Assembly: GCA_030653635.1 (NCBI GenBank)
Contig: JAURYZ010000026.1
Coordinates: 1 to 5,104 of the forward strand
DNA: 5,104 bases
DNA from: Coriobacteriia bacterium
GTDB lineage: Bacteria; Actinomycetota; Coriobacteriia; Anaerosomatales; JAHIQC01
Direction of reading: 5' to 3'
Shown here: positions 1 through 5,104 of the stretch, piece by piece
Layout of the letters: every line of letters starts with the position of its first letter
Numbering within the stretch: position 1 is the first letter of the stretch
Program-made: the position numbers and the translations under genes
The notes under the pieces: generated by a model
What the model was told of the DNA's origin: nothing
Databases searched by the model: none
Seen by the model: only the letters and a program-made list of their open reading frames with translations

Positions 1-353
1 GTCGGTTCTCGTGATCAGATCGACGATGTCATCCTGGCCCCACGATTTCGTGAGCGCGCGGGCATCGTTCGCAATCTGCGTGTACCGCCCTCTGATATTG
101 CGCAGGATCGGAGTGGACAGCGCGGTGTATTGCCTGATCCATCTGCCCTTCGCCGTCTTCTTCTTCCAGTTGCGTCCAAAGAAGAAGTAGAACACCAGAC
201 CGACAATGGGGATGCCTCCTAAGAACAGCATCCATGCAAGCGTTTGGTTGGGTCGCGTCCGTCGTTGAGCATGACCACAACGATGGCCGCCCAATAGATG
301 AGCAGCGCTACTCCGAGCCACGTGGGCAGCGACGATATTGTGTCCCAACCCAT
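1..353 (-). pseudogene. cls: Cardiolipin synthase (phospholipase D family), N-terminal part, frameshifted and cut by the window edge
   Basis: Cardiolipin synthases condense phosphatidylglycerol (or CDP-diacylglycerol) into cardiolipin at the inner membrane. Only the N-terminal PLDc_N region is in the window; the catalytic HKD motifs would lie beyond base 1. The ATG at 353-351 follows AAGGAGG by 4 bases. The protein opens with a membrane helix (LGVALLIYWAAIVVVML) and the family hallmark NDGRDPT. The frame then runs into a stop near 215, while the neighbouring frame continues from about 243 to base 1 with TLAWMLFLGGIPIVGLVFY and then FFFGRNWKKKTAKGRW, the expected second helix and FGRNW motif. 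One base (probably a C, giving ACC CAA ACG) appears to be missing between 243 and 251. This is either a sequencing indel or a real frameshift. It lies 9 bases after the ATPase stop, so it is probably the last-read gene of the same operon, although functionally unrelated. Family assignment is firm; gene status is uncertain. Confidence 0.82.
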
Positions 354-357
354 GTCG

Positions 358-364
358 CCTCCTT
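358..364 (-). promoter_or_regulatory. Shine-Dalgarno site of cls
   Basis: AAGGAGG read on the minus strand, overlapping the TAA stop of the upstream ATPase gene and 4 bases before the cls ATG. It fixes the cls start at 353 and suggests translational coupling with the gene before it. Confidence 0.7.
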
Positions 365-1967
365 ACCGTCGTCCTGCTCTGGAAAGCCTCGAGGAGTTGG
401 CTACGACCGCCAGCGATGAGAGCGCCATGGCGGCGGCCGCCGCGATAGGAGACAACAGCCCACTTACCGCGAGCGGGATAGTGACCAGATTGTACGAGAA
501 AGCCCAGGCGAGGTTCTGCCTGATAGTACTGCGAGTCGCCTCGGAGATCATCACCAGTGAGGGGATGGCCGCCAAAGGCGAACGATTTCCGTCAAGCAAG
601 ACGACGTCCGCCGCCCATATCGTCACGTCTGATCCACCGTCGACCGCTATCGCGAGATCAGCTGCAGCCATGGCAGCAGCGTCGTTCACGCCGTCACCCA
701 CGAAGGCCACCGTACGAGACACTGCTGAAGACACCCCAAGCCCGGTCGCCACTGTTATGAACGCCGCGCCTACCGCGATGCCGATCACGACAGGCACGAA
801 AACTCGGGAGACGCTGTCGGCCACTCGCTGTGCTCCGGATTGTGCGAATACGGCGTCCTCGACCAGCGCCGACAGTCTGCCGGCGAGCGTCTCGGCACCG
901 GTGCGAGAGACGCGCATCACGAGCAGTCCCGAGAGGTTCATGGTGCCCGCCCAGACCTCGTCGCCGGGGCCATGAGCGGTAGGGATAGGCTCCCCGGTAA
1001 GTCGCGAATGGTCGATATCCGAAACGCCTTCGAGTATCGATCCATCGGCAGGCAGGCGTTCACCGGCCCTCACTACCACGATTGAGCCGACCACGATCTC
1101 ATCGAGGGGTACGCGAACCGCCTGCGAAGCGGTCGCGCTTCGTGAGCCAAGTGCTTCGAGCCAGCGTCCCAGAAGGACTATGGCGGTGATCATCGTCGCG
1201 GACTCGAAGTAGGTCGGTCCGGCGCCCGTGCGCCATGCATACACGCTGTAGAGCCATGCGGACCAAGTGCCGAGGGCGACCAGCGTGTCCATGGTCGCGC
1301 GACGGGCCTTGGCCGCAAACCAGGCCCCGCGAATGAACGGCCAGCCGCCGAACAGAAGGATCACGAAGCTAAGCGCTGCGGCGAAGCCCTCGATGGCGCT
1401 CTGAGTGCCGAACACCCCGTGCACATACTCGGGGTAGAGCACGAACAAAGTGGGCCACATCACCCACATGCCGGCCGCACCCGAGATGAAGAAGCGTAAA
1501 AAGATATCTTCAACGTCGCTTTTCGGAGCCAAGACATCTTGAGCGGGGTGAGCCGAGTACCCGAGCATGGAGATGCGCGAGCTGATTTCCTCGGCATGCA
1601 GGCTCTCGGGGTCCCAGGTCACTCGCGCCATCGAACCGGCGTAGCTCACCTCGGCGTCGAGCACTCCGGGCAGATCCATGAGGGCGTCTTCGAGCACGAG
1701 GCCGCAGGATGCGCACCACATTCCATCGACGCGCAGTGTCTGGCGTCTGGCACCAGCGGCCTTGGCGGCCACCAACTTGCGCTCAGCGGACGACCGCGAG
1801 CGCAGCCTACGTACCTCAGGCGTGTCGAGCAAGGCGTCGATACCCGCGTCTTGCGCGACCTGCCACACCCGGTGACAACCCTCACAGCAGAATCGGCGAT
1901 CACCGCCGCGTATCGACTTGCCTAGAAGCGGCAGTCCGCATAGGTCGCAGGTGCTGGCCGAGGTCAT
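363..1967 (-). CDS. ccoI: Copper-transporting P1B-type ATPase (CcoI/CopA-like), open frame but internally deleted and lacking its catalytic core
   Basis: CcoI-type ATPases move copper across the membrane for cbb3 oxidase assembly. Visible in order: an N-terminal Cys cluster (CDLC at 7-10, FCCEGCH at 26-32) typical of CcoI-like pumps; a heavy-metal-associated domain with GMWCASC (82-88; Cys85, Cys88); four membrane helices between about 155 and 270; the actuator domain with LTGEP (323-327); a fifth helix (about 389-408); the hinge motif VGDGVNDAAAM (423-433); and two C-terminal helices (about 485-525). The CPC helix, the DKTGT aspartate and the entire nucleotide-binding domain are absent: helix five runs directly into GDGVND near residues 411-420. 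A second, smaller gap of perhaps 15-20 residues lies near 279-285, at the start of the actuator domain. At 534 residues it is about 200-250 shorter than relatives. With one helix lost, the hinge domain would face the wrong side of the membrane, so the product cannot be an active pump. The ATG at 1967 follows AAGGG and lies 3 bases after the TauE remnant's stop. Confidence 0.88.
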   Translation of the reverse strand: MTSASTCDLCGLPLLGKSIRGGDRRFCCEGCHRVWQVAQDAGIDALLDTPEVRRLRSRSSAERKLVAAKAAGARRQTLRVDGMWCASCGLVLEDALMDLPGVLDAEVSYAGSMARVTWDPESLHAEEISSRISMLGYSAHPAQDVLAPKSDVEDIFLRFFISGAAGMWVMWPTLFVLYPEYVHGVFGTQSAIEGFAAALSFVILLFGGWPFIRGAWFAAKARRATMDTLVALGTWSAWLYSVYAWRTGAGPTYFESATMITAIVLLGRWLEALGSRSATASQAVRVPLDEIVVGSIVVVRAGERLPADGSILEGVSDIDHSRLTGEPIPTAHGPGDEVWAGTMNLSGLLVMRVSRTGAETLAGRLSALVEDAVFAQSGAQRVADSVSRVFVPVVIGIAVGAAFITVATGLGVSSAVSRTVAFVGDGVNDAAAMAAADLAIAVDGGSDVTIWAADVVLLDGNRSPLAAIPSLVMISEATRSTIRQNLAWAFSYNLVTIPLAVSGLLSPIAAAAAMALSSLAVVANSSRLSRAGRR

Positions 1968-1970
1968 CCA

Positions 1971-2265
1971 CTAACCCTTGAGGCTTTGCAGGGCTTGCAG
2001 CGAGATCGATCCGCCAAGAATCAGGATAGCCAGCGCCGTTACGGCCGTGAGCCAGCCACGGGAGCGCTCGCCTACAAGGCCGCTGGCCGCTCCGAACCCC
2101 GGCAAGCGCGAACGGCCCTTCGAGTGTGCTCAGGCGCCCCATGCCTCCGAGCAGGCCCAACAGGGCACCTATCACAGCGTAGGTCGTGAGTCGTCCACCG
2201 TGGTAGGCCGCTTGGAACAGCCATGCTGAGCGCGGCGCCCTGGCCCCATGGGGACTTGTGGCCCC
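1971..2265 (-). pseudogene. Remnant of a TauE/SafE-like (cbb3-cluster type) membrane protein, missing its start and its middle
   Basis: In cbb3 gene clusters a polytopic TauE/SafE (UreH/DsbD-like) membrane protein usually sits next to ccoS and ccoI and is thought to help copper or thiol handling during oxidase assembly. Here two pieces are readable. The first, about 2097-2265, is fused in frame to the preceding small protein and contains the family's signature AAYHGGRLTTYAVIGALLG followed by a helix. The second, about 1971-2096, is in another frame and holds FGAASGLVGERSRGW and the terminal helix LTAVTALAILILGG, ending in TAG at 1973-1971. The expected N-terminal HCxGMCG motif and the central LPCG-type helix are both absent, leaving under 100 residues where about 220-240 are usual. 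The frame change falls in GGGG at 2097-2100, which may be a one-base insertion or a second deletion junction. The family call rests on motif recall and is moderately sure. Confidence 0.62.
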
Positions 2266-2463
2266 ACCGTGAGCTTCGGCTAGTCCCTCGGGATACTCGT
2301 CCACCATTCCTATCGGAGAGGGCTTCAGATCGGTCTCGGGGATTCGGTCTCCGGTCGCGCTTCGGTACCAGGCGTTGGAGACAACGAGGTAGATGGTGAC
2401 GATGAGTACCGTTCCGATACCGAGCGCCCAAAGCGATGCATTTAGTTGTTCGGTCACAGACAT
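2266..2463 (-). CDS. Small single-span membrane protein of the cbb3 oxidase cluster; its open frame continues into the TauE remnant
   Basis: The ATG at 2463-2461 lies inside the last codons of ccoS (ATGTCTGTGA, 10-base overlap). The first 66 or so residues form a plausible small protein: a short N-terminus, one membrane helix (about 11-29, LWALGIGTVLIVTIYLVVS), then a soluble tail with YRSATGDRIPETDLKPSP and, at 57-66, YPEGLAEAHG. I recognise no named family. The tail motif loosely recalls the short EG-rich signature near the N-terminus of CcoP/FixP-type subunits, so a small oxidase subunit or assembly factor is possible, but this is a guess. No stop follows: the frame runs on into TauE-like sequence, so the natural C-terminus has apparently been lost and the open frame actually ends near 1900, inside the ATPase gene. 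Position between ccoS and the TauE-like gene supports an oxidase-related role. Confidence 0.55.
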
Positions 2464-2621
2464 GGGGTGCTCGCTTCCTGGTCATCGGATTCCAATACCG
2501 ATCTTGCTGTATCGGAGATGTGGCTCCACTGCCCCGAGCTGATTGACCACGCCAGCGCGAATCCGGCGCCGATCATGAACGTGACGATTGTCGCGATCAT
2601 CATGTAGACAGAAAGGTCCAT
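2454..2621 (-). CDS. ccoS: cbb3-type cytochrome oxidase assembly protein CcoS
   Basis: CcoS is a roughly 45-70 residue single-span inner-membrane protein needed for cofactor insertion or maturation of cbb3 oxidase. This 55-residue protein starts at the ATG 2621-2619, 6 bases after a strong AAGGAGG. A longer in-frame opening upstream is not credible because it would overlap the cytochrome gene. It shows one N-terminal helix (about 6-26, YMMIATIVTFMIGAGFALAW) followed by the family pattern SGQWSHISDTARSVLESDD, matching the usual helix, W-x-x-(K/S)-x-G-Q-(F/W)-D/S-D/H layout and acidic tail. It is intact and is the only complete gene on the damaged minus-strand half. Its start codon lies 11 bases past the cytochrome c stop and its end overlaps the next gene by 10 bases, indicating one transcript. 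Confidence 0.82.
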   Translation of the reverse strand: MDLSVYMMIATIVTFMIGAGFALAWSISSGQWSHISDTARSVLESDDQEASTPCL

Positions 2622-2627
2622 CTTCGG

Positions 2628-2634
2628 CCTCCTT
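2628..2634 (-). promoter_or_regulatory. Shine-Dalgarno site of ccoS
   Basis: AAGGAGG on the minus strand, overlapping the TAA stop of the cytochrome c gene (2635-2633) and 6 bases before the ccoS ATG. It decides the ccoS start in favour of 2621 over longer in-frame openings. Confidence 0.75.
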
Positions 2635-3215
2635 ACTGAGGTGCGATCGGGGGTAGTCCTGCCAGCTGCCGCCCGTAGAACACGACAGCCCAGCGCTCTT
2701 GCGGGGTCAAGATGAGCTGCCATGCAGGCATGGCGGTCGGGTGAGTGCCTTCGTCCCCGACGACGCCCTGATCGACCCGCCAGTACCACCAACCCTCGTC
2801 AAACGTCGAGGCGGGCTCGGCGGTCAGGTCGGCGGGCGTGGGAACGAGCCTCGTCCCGAACTTGCCATCGCCTTTGGCGGTTGCGCCGTGACATTCCGCG
2901 CAGCGCTCATCGTAGATCTTCTTGCCAAGCAGAAGCGTCTCTGGGGTTGGCGAATAGGGTGCTGGATCGAGTGCCTGGTACGCGATCGGTGGATTGTCGT
3001 CGACGTCATTGGGTTCGGTCGGCTCTTGGAACGTGGCGCGAACATACGCGATAGCGTTCCAGCGGTCCTCCTCGGAAAGCAGAAGTCTCCAGGGGGGGCA
3101 TTGCAGCGTTGCCGATTCCCACCGAGACGCGCCAGAACCAATCCGCGTCGGAAAGCTCGGTCTTCATGCCGGGGTCTGACAGGTCTGCTGGCACCGGAAC
3201 GAGATTCGCTCCGGC
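2633..3215 (-). pseudogene. Di-heme cytochrome c (cbb3-associated), 5' end missing and frameshifted
   Basis: Heme c proteins of this type carry electrons to, or form part of, cbb3-type oxidases outside the cytoplasmic membrane. The readable sequence begins in mid-domain at about 3212 with GANLVPVPADLSDPGMK, then DADWFWRVSVGIGNAAMPPW: the C-terminal half of a first heme domain, including its distal Met but without its CxxCH. The frame changes at a run of seven G (3092-3098 on the plus strand; CCCCCCC on the coding strand), where six would keep MPPWRLLLSEEDRWNAIAYV in frame. The second domain is complete: CAECH at 2902-2888, then GDGKFGTRLVPTPADL, and a distal-Met motif MPAW at 2731-2720, ending in TAA at 2635-2633. 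Both domains share the pattern CxxCH, then LVPxPADL, W-x-W/WRV and MPxW, suggesting internal duplication. The 5' part, with any signal anchor and the first heme site, has been replaced by aminotransferase sequence. Confidence 0.75.
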
Positions 3216-3406
3216 TGGGCGTACAGCCCACCGCCGGTGTAGTCGAGGTATGTATGACCCAGCAAGTCGAGGCGCGCGTAGTCGCTGGCTCTCATCTCAT
3301 CGGGTATCGCCGCCGAATACCCCTCATACCTGCCGAGGAACTGCGCCAAAGCGCTTTCGTACGCCGTGTCACTCAAGTCGACCTCCGCCTCGCCCGCCAT
3401 ACTCAC
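3213..3406 (-). pseudogene. Class-V aminotransferase (cysteine desulfurase-like), N-terminal fragment joined to the cytochrome c gene
   Basis: Fold-type I PLP enzymes of class V include cysteine desulfurases, selenocysteine lyases and molybdenum-cofactor sulfurase-like proteins. About 62 residues of the N-terminus are present, most likely from the ATG at 3400-3398 (a GTG two codons earlier at 3406 is also possible). The fragment has a helical acidic start, FLGRYEGYSAAIPDEMR, then YARLDLLGHTYLDYTGGGLY, the recognisable first strand and glycine-rich turn of this family. The PLP-binding lysine and everything after GGGLYAQ are missing: within about 15 bases the sequence becomes mid-domain cytochrome c in a different frame, and the aminotransferase frame stops at 3166-3164. 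No clear Shine-Dalgarno precedes either start. Reaction and substrate cannot be told from this piece. Whether the full gene exists elsewhere is unknown. Confidence 0.6.
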
Positions 3407-3506
3407 TGTGAATCATAACGAGCATATGTTGCATGGCGTGCATGGGATACGCCGCTAGTTCGCGCTACCATGGGTGCACGGTTCGTACCGATGGAACGGG
3501 GCATCG
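3407..3506. promoter_or_regulatory. Divergent intergenic region, probable promoters for both halves
   Basis: The only non-coding stretch in the window, and locally less GC-rich than the genes. On the minus strand TATGAT (3417-3412) matches a sigma-70 -10 box, but it lies so close to the GTG/ATG starts (3406/3400) that the transcript would be leaderless or nearly so, and I see no good -35. On the plus strand TTGCAT (3429-3434) could be a -35 for arcA but has no strong -10 at the right distance. CATATG at 3423-3428 is a short palindrome. The location is convincing; the individual boxes are not. Confidence 0.35.
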
Positions 3507-4772
3507 ATGACTGGTTTCGGTGTGCACTCGGAAGTGGGGCGCCTTCGCAAGGTGCTCGTCCAGCGGCCGGGTCTGGCTCTCGAGCGATTGACCCCGCGAA
3601 ACCGCGAGGAGTACTTGTTCGACGACCTCGTGTGGGTTGAGCGCGCGCAACGCGAGCATGACGCGATGTGCGAGGCGATGCGAAGCCGGGGAGTCGAGGT
3701 CCTGTACCTGGAGAAGCTGCTGGCCGAGACGCTCGAGCACTCCAGTGAGGCGCGGCATTTTGTGGTCGATCGAGCCGCGTCCTCGTATACCGTCGGGCTT
3801 TCGATGGTTTCTGAGCTGCGCTCGTTTCTGCTAGAAATGCCATCGGAGCGCCTTGCCGAGCACCTCGTGGGTGGGTTGCTCATGTCCGAACTCAACGGGC
3901 TCGATACGGCGGCGCTCAACCGCCGGTCGCTTGGTGCGATGCTGGCGTGCCCGGAGAGTTTCGTGCTGCCTCCTTTGCCCAACACGATGTTCACTCGCGA
4001 CTCGAGCGCGTGGCTCTACGGAGGCGTGGTGTTGCCGCCGCTGTTTTGGCATGCGCGCAGACTCGAGGTCGTGAACATGTCGACCATCTATCGCTATCAC
4101 CCGGCATTTACCGGCGCGAAGTTCGAGTTCTGGTATCCACCTGCGGGTGACTCGGGCCGGTTCGCTGTCGAGGACTTCGGCCAAAGCGCGTCGCTCGAGG
4201 GCGGGGACGTGATGCCGATAGGCAACGGCACCGTCGTCGTGGGGATGGGCCAGCGATCCACCGGCCGCATGGTGGAGCACCTCGCGCGCTCCCTATTTGC
4301 CTCCGGAGGCGCCGAGCGCATCATCGCGTGCCGGATGGCTCAGGACCGCGCGTACATGCATCTGGACACGGTGTTCAGCTTCGTGGATCGTGATGCCGTG
4401 ACCTTGTTCCCCCCGGTCGTCGAGAGCATGCAGGTCTTTAGCGTGCGACCCGGTGAACACGAGGATGCCTTCGAGATTGCCGAGGAGGACGGCCTCGTGT
4501 CTGCCGTCGCGGATGCGCTCGGCGTGTCCAAGTTGCGCGTCATCCCAACTGGCGGCGACGCGTTCCAGTCGGCTCGCGAGCAATGGGACGACGGCAACAA
4601 CGTGGTCGCCCTGGAGCCCGGAGTGGTGCTCGCGTACTCCAAGAACGTGCACACCAACGCCGCGTTGCGCGAAGCTGGCGTGGAAGTCATCGAGATCGAG
4701 GGCTCAGAACTCGGAAAGGGGCGTGGGGGCTGCCACTGCATGACCTGCCCGCTCCAAAGGGATCCTGCATGA
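3507..4772 (+). CDS. arcA: Arginine deiminase
   Basis: Cytoplasmic arginine deiminase hydrolyses L-arginine to citrulline and ammonia, the first step of the arginine deiminase route. The 421-residue product matches the family length (about 400-420). Key motifs, numbered from the ATG at 3507: [17 protein letters not shown] (6-22); FTRD (162-165); LEGGD (230-234); GMGQR (246-250); [10 protein letters not shown] (285-294); and [15 protein letters not shown] (406-420). By analogy with Pseudomonas ArcA the catalytic residues are Asp165, Glu231, His285, Asp287 and nucleophile Cys411. All are present, so it should be active. GMGQR has Gln where GxxER is common, a minor variant. A GTG at 3474 would add 11 unconserved residues and is disfavoured, although the SD before 3507 (GGAACGGGG) is weak. 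No arcB, arcC or arcD follows; instead the stop overlaps psuK by four bases. No damage is seen here. Confidence 0.95.
   Translation: MTGFGVHSEVGRLRKVLVQRPGLALERLTPRNREEYLFDDLVWVERAQREHDAMCEAMRSRGVEVLYLEKLLAETLEHSSEARHFVVDRAASSYTVGLSMVSELRSFLLEMPSERLAEHLVGGLLMSELNGLDTAALNRRSLGAMLACPESFVLPPLPNTMFTRDSSAWLYGGVVLPPLFWHARRLEVVNMSTIYRYHPAFTGAKFEFWYPPAGDSGRFAVEDFGQSASLEGGDVMPIGNGTVVVGMGQRSTGRMVEHLARSLFASGGAERIIACRMAQDRAYMHLDTVFSFVDRDAVTLFPPVVESMQVFSVRPGEHEDAFEIAEEDGLVSAVADALGVSKLRVIPTGGDAFQSAREQWDDGNNVVALEPGVVLAYSKNVHTNAALREAGVEVIEIEGSELGKGRGGCHCMTCPLQRDPA
4756..4761 (+). promoter_or_regulatory. Shine-Dalgarno site of psuK inside the end of arcA
   Basis: AAAGGG lies 7 bases before the ATG at 4769, within the final codons of arcA. 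With the ATGA stop/start overlap this supports translational coupling of the two genes. Confidence 0.45.
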
Positions 4773-5104
4773 GTCCAAGGGCGGTCTCGGAAAGCCAGCA
4801 TGTGGTGGTCGTTGGCGGCGCCAACACCGACATCGTGGGCACTCCCGTGCGCCCGCTTGTGGCCAGGGACTCAAACCCGGCGGCTATCTGCTCGTCTCCG
4901 GGGGGCGTTGGCCGCAACATGGCCGAAAACCTCGTGCGCCTGGGTGTTCAGACTTCGCTCGTCACCGCTTTCGGTGCCGACGAGGCGAGCACGCACCTTC
5001 AGGCTCACTGTCGAAAGCTCGGGATGGACACGAGCGGATCGGTCCAGGCACACGGATTGCCGGGCTCTAGGTACCTGGCCATCCTCGATGATCAGGGCGA
5101 CATG
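4769..5104 (+). CDS. psuK: PfkB-family kinase, probably pseudouridine kinase, N-terminal 112 residues (runs off the right edge)
   Basis: PsuK phosphorylates pseudouridine to pseudouridine 5'-phosphate, which PsuG then splits to uracil and ribose 5-phosphate; both act in the cytoplasm. The frame opens at the ATG overlapping the arcA stop (ATGA) and stays open to the window end. After a short unconserved leader come [14 protein letters not shown] (11-24), DSNPA (34-38), [18 protein letters not shown] (42-59, containing the PfkB signature GGxGxN) and [13 protein letters not shown] (100-112). The combination of GGANxDIxG, DSNP and [17 protein letters not shown] is what distinguishes PsuK from ribokinase and fructokinase members, for example in E. 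coli PsuK. The C-terminal ATP site and catalytic GxGD aspartate lie beyond the window, so substrate specificity is inferred. A psuG gene would be expected next if the function is right. Ribokinase or another nucleoside kinase is the alternative. Confidence 0.83.
   Translation, partial: MSPRAVSESQHVVVVGGANTDIVGTPVRPLVARDSNPAAICSSPGGVGRNMAENLVRLGVQTSLVTAFGADEASTHLQAHCRKLGMDTSGSVQAHGLPGSRYLAILDDQGDM

Noticed and set aside
298..975. Long plus-strand open frame of 225 codons opposite the ATPase and cls
   Set aside because: It has an Ala/Thr/Ser/Pro-rich composition typical of the antisense of a high-GC gene, shows no recognisable motif, and the minus strand carries clear ATPase and cls motifs over the same bases.
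363..1967. ATPase read as a novel functional mini-pump without a phosphorylation site
   Set aside because: The loss of one membrane helix would reverse the topology of the hinge domain, the metal-binding CPC is gone, and neighbouring genes show the same kind of joints, so deletion is the simpler reading.
2699..3418. Plus-strand open frame of 239 codons opposite the cytochrome c and aminotransferase pieces
   Set aside because: The minus strand shows CAECH, two distal-Met motifs and GGGLY-type aminotransferase sequence; the plus frame is Arg-rich and motif-free.
3407..3430. Possible ArgR operator (TGAAT at 3409-3413 and nearby AT-rich bases) upstream of arcA
   Set aside because: The second half-site (ATTCA) is absent at the required distance, so only a chance half match remains.
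3474..3506. Alternative GTG start of arcA at 3474
   Set aside because: The 11 extra residues have no conserved character and no Shine-Dalgarno precedes the GTG; the ATG at 3507 starts directly before the conserved VHSEVGRL segment.
3831..4280. Minus-strand open frames inside arcA
   Set aside because: They are antisense shadows: arcA is full length with all catalytic residues, and the antisense products are His/Arg-rich without family features.

Overview
This is a high-GC bacterial window in two halves that meet at a roughly 100-base divergent intergenic region (about 3407-3506). The lineage cannot be fixed from the sequence. The mix of a cbb3-type oxidase maturation cluster, an arginine deiminase and a class-V aminotransferase would fit an actinobacterial or related metagenome-derived genome, but that is a weak inference.

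Left half, minus strand, transcribed from about 3406 towards 1. In transcription order it holds: the 5' end of a class-V (cysteine desulfurase-like) aminotransferase; the 3' part of a di-heme cytochrome c; ccoS; a small single-span membrane protein; a remnant of a TauE/SafE-like (cytochrome-oxidase-cluster type) membrane protein; a CcoI/CopA-type copper P-type ATPase; and cardiolipin synthase (cls), which leaves the window at base 1. Spacing is operon-like throughout: stops and starts overlap or lie within about 15 bases, and Shine-Dalgarno sequences overlap the preceding stop (TAAGGAGG, twice). ccoS, the TauE-like gene, ccoI and a heme c protein together point to the assembly and copper supply of a cbb3-type cytochrome oxidase, but no catalytic subunit (CcoN) is present.

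The striking feature is damage to this half. Five places look like deletion junctions: aminotransferase joined to cytochrome c, small protein joined to TauE, the middle of TauE, and two in the ATPase. One of the ATPase junctions removes the CPC helix, the DKTGT phosphorylation site and the whole nucleotide-binding domain. There are also single-base frameshifts in a 7-base homopolymer of the cytochrome gene and in cls. The residues on either side of each junction remain well conserved, so the events are either very recent or artefacts of assembly/sequencing.

Right half, plus strand: an intact arginine deiminase (arcA) whose stop overlaps by ATGA the start of a PfkB-family kinase that looks like pseudouridine kinase (psuK) and runs off the right edge. 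This pair shows no damage, in contrast with the left half. I see no RNA gene, CRISPR array, insertion sequence or convincing terminator. I did not find a convincing new biological system; the clustered deletions and the arcA-psuK pairing are the points most worth a second look.
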